Source of the DNA: JBGPGW01 sp046349515
GTDB taxonomy: Bacteria > Pseudomonadota > Alphaproteobacteria > CADEGL01
NCBI GenBank assembly: GCA_046349515.1
Contig: JAXMCE010000004.1
Span: 124,001-188,000 of the forward strand
Length of the DNA: 64,000 nt
Direction: 5' to 3'
The notes under the pieces are model-generated. The model worked only from the letters and a program-made list of their open reading frames with translations, did no database searches and was not told the origin of the DNA. The position numbers and the translations under genes are program-made. Shown here piece by piece: positions 36,003 through 43,909 of the stretch. Each line of letters starts with the position of its first letter. Within the stretch, counting starts at the first letter, position 1.

Positions 36003-36605
36003 TCAGCTCTGGCCGACGAGGCGTCTCAGCCAGCGCGAGAGTCGCTCCCACACGACGGTCCACAAGAGCCGGCCCGCATCGATCGATGCGGGCCGGTTCG
36101 CATCGGCGACGCTTGGCGCGACCGCATTCTCCGGGACGCTGGCCGCCAGCTCCGCATTGATGCGCGCTTCGAACGCCCGCGCGAAATCCCGCGTGAGGCG
36201 ACGCGCAACATCGGCCACGATGCCCGAACGGCCGAACTGGGCAAGAGCGCCCGTGAGCGTGTAGTCGACGCCGAGCGCGACCGTCGTGCCGCGACCATCG
36301 GTCGAGGGCGTCAGCCGGAATCCGAGCTCCCCTTGGACGCGCGACGCGCTCCGGCCGTCGCGACCCTGTCCCTTGACGGTGCCGGAGTGGGTGGCGTCGT
36401 CCCAGTGCGCTTCGCCCTCGCCGTCGAACGCAGCCGCGATCGGACCGAGCTTGATCGACAAACGCCCTTTGAAGCGACCGGACGCGTCGTCCTGCTCGAG
36501 GAGCTCAGCGCCGGGCAGACAAGTGGCCACGAGCGGAACCTGCCGCACGTAGCGCCACACCGTCGTCGGCGGATGGGCGATGGTGAAGGAGTCCTCGATC
36601 CGCAT
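36003..36605 (-). CDS. CoxG-like SRPBCC protein
   Basis: 200 residues. The first ~150 match the carbon-monoxide-dehydrogenase subunit G (CoxG) family of the START/SRPBCC superfamily: FTIAHPPTTVWRYVRQVP, CLPGAELLE, and GRFKGRLSIKLGPIAAAFDGEGEAHWD. In Cox systems CoxG helps membrane attachment or maturation of the molybdenum hydroxylase. The tail of about 45 residues ends in a basic amphipathic stretch (WERLSRWLRRLVG), consistent with membrane contact. It follows the three hydroxylase subunit genes on the same strand. Confidence 0.88.
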   Translation of the reverse strand: MRIEDSFTIAHPPTTVWRYVRQVPLVATCLPGAELLEQDDASGRFKGRLSIKLGPIAAAFDGEGEAHWDDATHSGTVKGQGRDGRSASRVQGELGFRLTPSTDGRGTTVALGVDYTLTGALAQFGRSGIVADVARRLTRDFARAFEARINAELAASVPENAVAPSVADANRPASIDAGRLLWTVVWERLSRWLRRLVGQS

Positions 36606-36626
36606 GGAACGGGGGCGCGAGCCGGC

Positions 36627-37106
36627 TCAGGCGGCCGGGTGTGCGAGCCGCTCGCGGATCACGCGGCGGACCGCGGCAACGATGCCCATATAGCCCGTGC
36701 ACCGGCACAGGTTGCCCGCAAGCTCCGTCCTCACGCGCTTCTCGTCGTCATCCTTGGAGCGGAGGACGATGTCGCGCGCCGTGATGAGCATGCCCGGCGT
36801 GCAAAACCCGCATTGGAGAGCGTGCGCCTCCTTGAAGGCAACGCGGAGCGACTCCATGACGGGGTCGCTCGCGAATCCCTCGATGCTCTGCACGTGCTGG
36901 CCATCGCAGGAGACGGCGAAGACAAGACACGCACGCACCGGCTCATTCCCGAGCAGGACCGTGCACGTGCCGCAGGCCCCTTGCTCGCAGCCAAGATGCG
37001 TGCCCGTGAGGCGCCGGTGATCGCGAAGAAAATCGGCGAGGGTCAACCGCGGTTCGATCCGCGCCTTGATGGCCTCGCCATTGACCGTGATCGTGATGTC
37101 CTTCAT
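36627..37106 (-). CDS. Molybdenum hydroxylase small subunit, 2x[2Fe-2S]
   Basis: 159 residues, CoxS/XdhC-like. The plant-type cluster ligands are Cys40, Cys45, Cys48 and Cys60 (CEQGACGTC...C). The second cluster ligands are Cys99, Cys102, Cys134 and Cys136 (CGFC...CRC). It carries electrons between the Mo-cofactor of the large subunit and the FAD of the medium subunit. The ATG at 37106 overlaps the stop of the medium-subunit gene by 4 bp and begins the conserved sequence (MKDITITVNG). Confidence 0.95.
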   Translation of the reverse strand: MKDITITVNGEAIKARIEPRLTLADFLRDHRRLTGTHLGCEQGACGTCTVLLGNEPVRACLVFAVSCDGQHVQSIEGFASDPVMESLRVAFKEAHALQCGFCTPGMLITARDIVLRSKDDDEKRVRTELAGNLCRCTGYMGIVAAVRRVIRERLAHPAA

Positions 37107-37915
37107 GCCGCATGGATCCTTGCGATGGCGCGGCTGAGCGCGGTCGCATGGAGATGCCGCTCGACCGGCTCGAATCCGGCGGATTCGAGAATGGCTTCGG
37201 CCTCCGCGACGGATAGAGGACCATCGAGACGCTGCCCCGCGCCCTCGATCAACATGGGGGCGCGGCCAGTCCCGCCGAGAACCACGCGACGAACGCCCCT
37301 TTCGAGATCGCGCACGACCGCGCCGATCGTGTGGGCGAATTCGCCCGTCTTGCGCACGACCTTGTAGTACGACCATCGCGCCTTGGGCGAGAGGCGCGGG
37401 ATGCGCACGCCTTGAAGGATCTCGTCGGGCTCGATCGCCGTCGCGTAAGCACCGACAAAAAACCGGTCGAGCGGCACCGTGCGCTCACCATTCGGGCCCA
37501 GGAGGTCAGCGGAAGCACCCAGCGCCAAGAGGGCCGAGGGCCAATCTGCCGCCGGGTCGGCATGGGCGAGGCTGCCGCCGATCGTGCCGCGATTGCGCAC
37601 GCCGCGATAGGCGATGCCGCCCGCGACGAAGGTCAGCATGCCGTTGGTCGCGTCCGGAACCTTCCGATCTTCGATCATGGCGTGCGTCACGCCGGCGCCA
37701 AGATAGAGCTCGCCGTTCGAAAGCTCGGCGCGCTTGAGATCGCGGATCGCGCTGATATCGATGAGGAGGGAGGGCTGCGCGAGGCGCAGGTTCATCATGG
37801 GAATGAGCGACTGTCCGCCCGCCATGACCCGGCCGAGCCCGTCCGCACCCGCGAGGAGCGCCACGGCCTCGGCGACCGCGTCCGGCCGCGCATAGTCGAA
37901 CCGCGCGGCCTTCAT
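37103..37915 (-). CDS. Molybdenum hydroxylase medium subunit, FAD-binding
   Basis: 270 residues, CoxM/XdhB-like. The FAD-binding motifs are VMAGGQSLIPMMNLR near residue 30 and the second Gly-rich motif RNRGTIGGSLAHADPAAD near residue 107. It accepts electrons from the small subunit and passes them to an unknown acceptor. Gene order large-medium-small, with 4-bp overlaps at both ends, indicates one transcript and a stable L2M2S2-type complex. Confidence 0.95.
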   Translation of the reverse strand: MKAARFDYARPDAVAEAVALLAGADGLGRVMAGGQSLIPMMNLRLAQPSLLIDISAIRDLKRAELSNGELYLGAGVTHAMIEDRKVPDATNGMLTFVAGGIAYRGVRNRGTIGGSLAHADPAADWPSALLALGASADLLGPNGERTVPLDRFFVGAYATAIEPDEILQGVRIPRLSPKARWSYYKVVRKTGEFAHTIGAVVRDLERGVRRVVLGGTGRAPMLIEGAGQRLDGPLSVAEAEAILESAGFEPVERHLHATALSRAIARIHAA

Positions 37916-40257
37916 GCCGCGGTCTTCCGCGCTTTTGCGGCCAGGATTGCCGCCAGCACGCGCTTCGGCGTCATGGGCGTCGCGTTGACTTCGGCGCCAA
38001 GCGGGCGCAGCGCATCGTTGATCGCATTGGCGATCGCGGCGGACGGCGCGATGGCGCCCCCCTCGCCCATCCCCTTGATGCCGAACTCCGTGTGCGGCGA
38101 AGGGCTCACCGTGTGATCGGTGCGGATCGCAGGCACGTCGGTCGCGCCGGGCAGGAGGTAGTCGAGGAACGTAGAGGCCAGCGGCTGTCCCTCGGCGTCA
38201 TAGGGCACTTCTTCGAAGAGCGCCGTCCCGATCCCCTGCGCCGTGCCGCCATAGGTCTGCCCATCGACGATCATCGGGTTCACCATCGTGCCGCAGTCCT
38301 CGACCACGACGTAATCGAGCAACTCGACGACGCCCGTGTCCGGATCGACCGCGACGACCACGGCATGGCTCGAATAGGCGAAGGTCCCCGTGTCGGGATT
38401 GGGCCGATAGCCGGTCGTCACCTCGACGCCCCCCATATCGACGTCCGCCGGCAACTCCTCCGGATTCTTGTACCAGACCCGGCCGATCTCGCCGAAGTCG
38501 ACGCTCGATTTGGGGCCGACCACGCGGCCGTCCTCGACGCGCACGTCCGCGCGCGACACTTGCATCAGATGGGCACCGATTCGCGCGATCCGCTCGACGA
38601 GGATCTTCGATGCGCGCGACACGGCTCCGCCGGCCATCACGATGCTCCGCGAAGCGTAAGTCCCCGTCGAGAAGGGCGTCAGGCCCGTGTCGCCGTGCGT
38701 CACGCTGATACGCGCGGGATCGATCGTGAGAACCTCATTCGCGATCTGGGCCAAGGTCGTCTCCATGCCCTGGCCATGCGACTGAACGCCCACGCGCACC
38801 TCGAGCCCGCCATCGGGCATGAGGCGTACCATGGCCTGCTCGAAGCCCGGAACGAGCGGGATGCCCCAGGCCGCGAAAACCGAGGTGCCGTGCGCCGTCT
38901 GCTCGGTATAGGTGGCAAACCCGACGCCGATGAGGCGGCCGTCAGGCTCGGCTTTCTTCTGGCGCGCGCGGATAGTGTCGAAACCGATGAGCTTGACCGC
39001 ACGCTTGAGACTCTCGGGATAGTCGCCGCTGTCGAAGAATTTCTTGGTGATGTTGGTGTAGGGCATGGCCGAGCCGGGCACGAGGTTCTCGAGCCGGACC
39101 TCGTACGGCTCACGCCCCACCGCCCGCGCGATCGCATCGATGGTCAGGTCCATGGCGAAGCACACGCTCGGCCGCGCGACGCCGCGATAGGGCGAGAGCG
39201 GCGGCTTGTTGGTCGCCATCGTGTAGGTATGCACGCGATAGGCCGGAATGACATAGGGACCCGGCAGATTGCCGCCCGCCTGGGCCGCTTCGAGGCAGGA
39301 GGTGAACGGCCAGACGGAATAGGCGCCCACATCGACATGGACGACCGCGTCGAGCCCGAGAATCTTTCCGCGCGCGTCGGTATAGGCGGTGAGCGTGTAG
39401 TGGTGCTCGCGCGCATTGGCCGCGGCCGTCAGGTGCTCGCGCCTGTCTTCGAGGTAGCGGACCGGGCTGCGCGTCTTTCGCGCCAGCCACGAGACAGCAA
39501 TCTCCTCCGGCTGAAGCACGCACTTGAAGCCGAAACCGCCGCCCACGTCGGGCGCGATCACGCGAATCTGCCGCTCCTCGATGCCGAGATGCTCCGCCAG
39601 CCCCGAGCGGATGAGGTGCGGAACCTGGGTCGAGGTGTGGACGATGAGCTGGCCTTGGCGTTCATCCCACTCGGCGAGCACGCCCTTGCCTTCCATGGGC
39701 ACCATGGCTTGGCGCGCCATGCGGCATTCCTGAGTCACCTTGAAGGCGGCCTTGGCCGCCACCGCGTCCATGTCGTCCTCGCGCCAGGTCTCGAGCGCAA
39801 TGTTGGACCCCCACGATTCGTGGACGAGGGGGGCGCCCGGTTCCCGCGCCTTCAGCATGTCGACGACGGGCGGCAGGTCGTCGAACTCGACGACAACCTC
39901 CTGCGCCAGATCCTCGGCCTCGGCCCGCGTGTCGGCCACGCACATGGCGATCGCTTCGCCCACGAAACGGACTTTGCCCGTGGCAAGAGCGGGATAGTCG
40001 CTCGGCTTATACGTCGGCAGCTTCGATACGGCCCGCATGAGCTTGATGCCCACGAGGTCCTCGAAGGTGAAGACGCGGCTTTCGAACCCCTTCGGCTTGA
40101 CGATCCGGCGGATGCGGGCATGAGCCACAGGGCTGCGCACGAAGGCGACGTCCTTGAGGCCCGGCGGCGCCATATCGCCCACGAACCGGCCGCGCCCGTG
40201 GAGGTGCCGATCGTCTTCCTTGCGCAGCAGCCGTGCGCCAATCCCCTTGCCTGCCAT
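37912..40257 (-). CDS. Molybdenum hydroxylase large subunit (xanthine dehydrogenase family)
   Basis: 781 residues from the ATG at 40257, which follows a G-rich ribosome site; the longer frame upstream is not conserved. It binds the molybdopterin cofactor: DVGGGFGFK near residue 237 and the catalytic-glutamate motif GMGEGGAIAPSAAIANAI near the C-terminus are intact. The active-site loop reads PYRGVAR (356-362), not AYxCSFR of true CO dehydrogenase (form I), and differs slightly from AYRGAGR of form II. It is therefore better called a hydroxylase of unknown, probably (hetero)aromatic or aldehyde substrate than CoxL. Confidence 0.93.
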   Translation of the reverse strand: MAGKGIGARLLRKEDDRHLHGRGRFVGDMAPPGLKDVAFVRSPVAHARIRRIVKPKGFESRVFTFEDLVGIKLMRAVSKLPTYKPSDYPALATGKVRFVGEAIAMCVADTRAEAEDLAQEVVVEFDDLPPVVDMLKAREPGAPLVHESWGSNIALETWREDDMDAVAAKAAFKVTQECRMARQAMVPMEGKGVLAEWDERQGQLIVHTSTQVPHLIRSGLAEHLGIEERQIRVIAPDVGGGFGFKCVLQPEEIAVSWLARKTRSPVRYLEDRREHLTAAANAREHHYTLTAYTDARGKILGLDAVVHVDVGAYSVWPFTSCLEAAQAGGNLPGPYVIPAYRVHTYTMATNKPPLSPYRGVARPSVCFAMDLTIDAIARAVGREPYEVRLENLVPGSAMPYTNITKKFFDSGDYPESLKRAVKLIGFDTIRARQKKAEPDGRLIGVGFATYTEQTAHGTSVFAAWGIPLVPGFEQAMVRLMPDGGLEVRVGVQSHGQGMETTLAQIANEVLTIDPARISVTHGDTGLTPFSTGTYASRSIVMAGGAVSRASKILVERIARIGAHLMQVSRADVRVEDGRVVGPKSSVDFGEIGRVWYKNPEELPADVDMGGVEVTTGYRPNPDTGTFAYSSHAVVVAVDPDTGVVELLDYVVVEDCGTMVNPMIVDGQTYGGTAQGIGTALFEEVPYDAEGQPLASTFLDYLLPGATDVPAIRTDHTVSPSPHTEFGIKGMGEGGAIAPSAAIANAINDALRPLGAEVNATPMTPKRVLAAILAAKARKTAA

Positions 40258-40468
40258 GCCGCCCCCCGAGACAGCGCCGCCTTGCGGCGCCCACCGGACA
40301 TCCATCGCGTATCGACGGCGCCCGAAACCCGGCGGCATTCTAAGCGGCGGGTTTGGCGTTTGAAAGTTCCCGCAACTCCACCTTGCGTTCGCGCGAGCCG
40401 GCTTTACCATGCCGCCTCGTCAGATGCCCTGGACCGAGCCGGGCACCCACGCCATATCAAGGTCTGTG

Positions 40469-41437
40469 ATGGCCCCATCGAACCACGCAAAGGTTCTCAT
40501 TCTCGGCTCCGGTCCCGCTGGTTGCACGGCTGCCATCTATGCGGCACGCGCGAATCTGGCGCCGCTCATGATCACCGGCATGGCGCCAGGCGGACAGCTG
40601 AGCATCACCTCCGACGTCGAGAACTATCCCGGCTTCGAGGACGTGATCCAGGGCCCGTGGCTCATGGAGCGGATGCAGCGCCAGGCCGAGAAGGTCGGCA
40701 CGACTGTCGTCAACGATCTCATCATCGACGTCGACCTGTCCCGCCGGCCGTTCCAATGCAAGGGCGACTCCGGCACGATTTATTCGTGCGATGCGCTCGT
40801 CATCGCGACGGGCGCCCGCGCGCGCTGGCTGGGACTGCCGAGCGAGGAAGCCTTCATGGGCGCCGGTGTATCGGCCTGCGCGACCTGCGATGGGTTCTTC
40901 TTCCGCAACAAGCCGGTCGCGGTCGTGGGCGGCGGCAACTCGGCCGTCACAGAGGCGCTCTATCTGGCCAACATCGCGAGCAAGGTGACGCTCATCCACC
41001 GGCGCGATTCGTTGCGCGCGGAGAAGACGCTGATCGACCGGCTGCTGTCCCATCCCAAGATCGAAATGGCCTGGAACAGCGTGGTCGAGGAGGTCGTCGG
41101 CACCGAGAACCCGCGCGCCGTCACGGGGGCGCGCCTCCGCAACGTGCAATCGAAGGACGTGCGGGAGATCCCCATCGAAGGCTTCTTCGTCGCGATCGGC
41201 CACGATCCGGCGACGGAGCTGTTCCGCGGCAAGCTCGAGATGGACGAGCATGGCTATCTCATCACGGCGCCCGACAGCACGCGCACGAACGTCCCGGGCG
41301 TGTTCGCGGCGGGCGACGTCAAGGACAAGGTCTTCCGGCAGGCGGTGACGGCCGCCGGCCTCGGCTGCATGGGCGCGCTCGAAGCGGAGCGATTCCTCGC
41401 CGAGAACGAGAGTGGGGCCGCCATTGCCGCGGAGTGA
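40469..41437 (+). CDS. trxB: Thioredoxin reductase TrxB
   Basis: 322 residues. An NADPH:thioredoxin oxidoreductase with the redox pair Cys137-Cys140 (CATC), FAD motif GSGPAGCTAAIYAAR near the N-terminus, the NADPH site VVGGGNSAVTEALYL and the C-terminal FAD segment GVFAAGDVKD. The ATG at 40469 fits the family N-terminus. The following LysR gene, 67 bp away on the same strand, is a common neighbour of trxB in alphaproteobacteria. Confidence 0.97.
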   Translation: MAPSNHAKVLILGSGPAGCTAAIYAARANLAPLMITGMAPGGQLSITSDVENYPGFEDVIQGPWLMERMQRQAEKVGTTVVNDLIIDVDLSRRPFQCKGDSGTIYSCDALVIATGARARWLGLPSEEAFMGAGVSACATCDGFFFRNKPVAVVGGGNSAVTEALYLANIASKVTLIHRRDSLRAEKTLIDRLLSHPKIEMAWNSVVEEVVGTENPRAVTGARLRNVQSKDVREIPIEGFFVAIGHDPATELFRGKLEMDEHGYLITAPDSTRTNVPGVFAAGDVKDKVFRQAVTAAGLGCMGALEAERFLAENESGAAIAAE

Positions 41438-41504
41438 CCGCAGCGCGAATCTCCTGCAACACCCCTCTGCCTGGCGCGAATCGCCGGGCAAGGGCGGCTT
41501 GCAG

Positions 41505-42410
41505 ATGGACTGGGACAAGCTGCGCGTCTTCCACGCGGTCGCGGAAGCCGGCAGCCTGACCCATGCCGGCGAGCTCCTGAACCTCTCGCAATCGGCCGTG
41601 AGCCGGCAGATCAGCGGCCTCGAGGAAACCCTCGCGGCCCCTCTCTTCCACCGCCATGCCCGCGGCCTCATCCTGACCGAGCAGGGTGAGCTGCTCTACA
41701 AGGCGGTCCGCGACGTATTCGCGAAGCTGTCCATGGCGCAGGCGATGATCACCGAAGCCAAGGACAAGCCCAAAGGCCCGCTCCGCATCACGACGACGGT
41801 CGCCTTCGGTTCGATCTGGATGGCGCCGCGCATCAAGCGGTTCATCGAACTCTATCCGGACATTCAGGTCACGATTCTCGTCGATGACGAGGAACTCGAC
41901 CTCACCATGCGCGAGGCTGACGTGGCGATCCGCATGCGGCCGCCCCGACAGCCCGACCTCGTGCAGCGTCACTTGATGACGCTGCGTTCCCATGTCTATG
42001 CAACGCGCGACTATCTCCGCGCCTACGGCCGACCCGAGACTCCGGAAGATCTCGACAAGCACCGCCTCATCATCTACGGCCAGGATGCGAGACCGCCCTT
42101 CCCCGACGTCAACTGGCTGCTCGCGGCCGGCACGCGCCAGGGCGAGGAGAGGCAGCCCATCCTCCGCGTCAACAACATCTACGGCCTGATGCTCGCCATC
42201 CGTAGCGGCCTCGGCCTCGGCTCCCTGCCCGACTACATGGCGCAAGACATCAATGCCCAGGGCGACAGCGATCTCGTCAGGGTTCTCCCGCTCCTCGACG
42301 GGCCAGCCGTCGAAACCTACTTTGTCTATCCGGACGAGCTCCGCCATTCGAAGCGCATCGCGGTGTTGCGCGACTTCCTCATCAACGAGATCTCCAAGAG
42401 CCATTTCTGA
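41505..42410 (+). CDS. LysR-family transcriptional regulator
   Basis: 301 residues. The N-terminal winged helix is clear (LRVFHAVAEAGSLTHAGELLNLSQSAVSRQISGLE), followed by a linker helix and a periplasmic-binding-like effector domain starting near GPLRITTTVAFG. The ATG at 41505 gives MDWDKLRVF, the usual length before the DNA-binding helix. It lies downstream of trxB. The effector is unknown. A strong 11-bp palindrome and a candidate small RNA lie just past its stop. Confidence 0.94.
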   Translation: MDWDKLRVFHAVAEAGSLTHAGELLNLSQSAVSRQISGLEETLAAPLFHRHARGLILTEQGELLYKAVRDVFAKLSMAQAMITEAKDKPKGPLRITTTVAFGSIWMAPRIKRFIELYPDIQVTILVDDEELDLTMREADVAIRMRPPRQPDLVQRHLMTLRSHVYATRDYLRAYGRPETPEDLDKHRLIIYGQDARPPFPDVNWLLAAGTRQGEERQPILRVNNIYGLMLAIRSGLGLGSLPDYMAQDINAQGDSDLVRVLPLLDGPAVETYFVYPDELRHSKRIAVLRDFLINEISKSHF

Positions 42411-42466
42411 GGGGCTTCGGCCAACACTCTGGCCCCCGTGCAACCGCCTGGCATGGGGATGAAGGA

Positions 42467-42493
42467 TGAGCTATGCGTTTAGCGCATAGCTCA
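42467..42493. repeat. Perfect 11-bp inverted repeat with 5-nt spacer
   Basis: TGAGCTATGCG-TTTAG-CGCATAGCTCA lies 56 bp past the LysR stop. It lacks a T-run, so it is not a typical intrinsic terminator. It could be a protein-binding site for the downstream RNA candidate or a stabilising 3' end of the LysR message. Confidence 0.6.
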
Positions 42494-42544
42494 GCTTCGG
42501 AAATCTTAATGGTCCTGGTTACCAAGGCGACCTAAATAGATGAG

Positions 42545-42712
42545 AGTTCGATGGTGCGTCGCAGCATCATCGCTTAGGTGGTTGCGGCTTGGCCGTGGCC
42601 ACTAGATTTCTGGGCGCAAGGCCTGGAAATCGAGGGTCTTCGGACCCTACGTCTCCCAGACGTGAAGCCTCCCTGTTGTGCTTGCCGGGCCCGCTGGGCC
42701 CGGCATTTTTTT
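42545..42712 (+). ncRNA. Candidate structured small RNA, family not recognised
   Basis: Five hairpins in succession on the plus strand. GATGgTGC pairs with GCAgCATC (42550-42568, one mismatch). A 10-bp stem ATTTCTGGGC/GCCTGGAAAT with two wobble pairs covers 42606-42630. AGGGTC-TTCG-GACCCT (42633-42648) has a stable tetraloop. ACGTCT-CCC-AGACGT covers 42649-42663, and the terminator stem 42683-42705 is followed by seven T. CCTCCCT at 42667-42673 is left single-stranded and resembles an anti-Shine-Dalgarno motif. No open frame fits. The 5' end is uncertain. The arrangement argues for a trans-acting sRNA. Confidence 0.5.
42683..42712 (+). terminator. Strong intrinsic terminator of the small-RNA candidate
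   Basis: Ten perfect base pairs, TGCCGGGCCC-GCT-GGGCCCGGCA, followed immediately by seven T residues (42706-42712). No protein gene ends just upstream (the LysR stop is about 270 bp away), which points to an independent RNA. Confidence 0.9.
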
Positions 42713-42846
42713 GCACTGCGGCGATCCGTTGTCTGCTGGCATACACGCGATCCTCTCGCCACGCTGCGGCACATGAGAACCGCGTCTCTGGCATGGTGTT
42801 GCAAGAACACGTCGGGTGGAGCGGCACCGAAATCCGCGAGCCGCCA

Positions 42847-43836
42847 CTACATGAACAGCCGTTCGCCCGGGATGGCCGTGTACATCTGCGCGACGAATTC
42901 GCCGTAGCCGTTGTAGAGCTGTGTCGGCACGCTCTTGCGCTCATCACCCAGAAGCCGCTCCTCCGCCTGGCTCCAGCGCGGATGGGGTACCTGTGGATTG
43001 ACGTTCGCCCAGAATCCGTATTCCGCCGGCTGAATGCGCTCCCAATAGGTTTTGGGCCGGTCGGCAGTGAAGTTGAAACGGACGATCGACTTGGCACTCT
43101 TGAAGCCGTATTTCCACGGCACGGCCAAGCGCAGCGGCGCGCCGTTCTGCTTCGGTATAGGTTTCCCGTAAAGTCCGGTCGCGATGAATGCGAGCTCGTT
43201 CGTGGCTTCGGCGATAGTGAGGCCTTCGACATAGGGCCACGGATACCAGCTCGCCCGCTGCCCCGGCGCCACGTCCTTGTTCATGAATGTTTCCATGCGC
43301 ACGTATTTGGCCGAGCCGAGCGGCCGTGCGAAATCGACGAGGGCCTTCATCGGGAAGCCGCTCCACGGCACGGCCATGGCCCAGGCCTCGACGCAGCGGT
43401 GCCGATAGACGCGCTCCTCCAAGGGCATGCGCTTTAGTAGATCGTCGATGTCGATCGTCTGCTCTTTCTCGACAAGGCCGTCGAAGCGGACGGTCCAAGG
43501 ACGCACCGGGAGCGCCTGCGCGGCCTTCGCGATCTCCTTGTGGGAACCGAACTCGTAAAAATTGTTGTAGCTCGTCGCGAAGCGTTCGTCGGTGAGCGGA
43601 CGGTCGAGCGCGTAGCGCGCATTGCGCTGGACCGGATAGAGCCCGGCCGAGGGATCGTCGCCGGCCTTGTTGGCCGCGGCACCCGCGTCATCGCATCCGA
43701 TCAGGTAGGTCGCGGCCCCGGCAATGATCGGCCCTGCGGCGAGCGCCTTGATGAAGCGGCGGCGATCTTGGTAAATCGCCTCGGGCGTTGCCGCGGATTC
43801 GGGCATCTCCCAGCCGCGGCGTCTTTTGACGAGCAT
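42847..43836 (-). CDS. msrP: Protein-methionine-sulfoxide reductase catalytic subunit MsrP
   Basis: 329 residues. A periplasmic molybdoenzyme that repairs oxidised methionines in envelope proteins. The twin-arginine signal RRRFIK (25-30) precedes a hydrophobic stretch. The Mo-ligating Cys148 is in HRCVEAW. Family segments ETFMNKDVAPGQ, WPYVEGLTIAEATNELAF and PLRLAVPWKYGFKS(A)KSIV follow. The start at 43836 has GGAGAG upstream; an in-frame ATG lies four codons earlier. The usual heme-membrane partner gene msrQ is not next to it in this window. Confidence 0.95.
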   Translation of the reverse strand: MLVKRRRGWEMPESAATPEAIYQDRRRFIKALAAGPIIAGAATYLIGCDDAGAAANKAGDDPSAGLYPVQRNARYALDRPLTDERFATSYNNFYEFGSHKEIAKAAQALPVRPWTVRFDGLVEKEQTIDIDDLLKRMPLEERVYRHRCVEAWAMAVPWSGFPMKALVDFARPLGSAKYVRMETFMNKDVAPGQRASWYPWPYVEGLTIAEATNELAFIATGLYGKPIPKQNGAPLRLAVPWKYGFKSAKSIVRFNFTADRPKTYWERIQPAEYGFWANVNPQVPHPRWSQAEERLLGDERKSVPTQLYNGYGEFVAQMYTAIPGERLFM

Positions 43837-43909
43837 GCTTCTCTCCATGAACCATCGCCCAGCCCGCCCCGCCTCTTAAGTGGTGGGCCCTTTGCCGCGC
43901 CAATGCCAA

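Larger units (their letters stand above)
42411..42846. other. Gene-free gap after the LysR gene
   Basis: 436 bp without a convincing protein gene on either strand. It contains an 11-bp perfect palindrome (42467-42493), then a chain of four hairpins ending in a fifth that is a strong intrinsic terminator (42683-42712). The remaining ~130 bp up to the msrP stop show nothing I can name. Confidence 0.6.

Noticed and set aside
36003..40257. Carbon monoxide dehydrogenase operon
   Set aside because: CoxG and subunit order fit, but the large-subunit loop lacks the AYxCSFR cysteine needed for CO oxidation, and other cox accessory genes (coxD, coxE, coxF) are absent.
42545..42712. 6S RNA, SRP RNA or tmRNA identity for the small-RNA candidate
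   Set aside because: No central bubble typical of 6S, no SRP tetraloop motif and no tRNA-like end were found, and the gene neighbourhood does not fit 6S.
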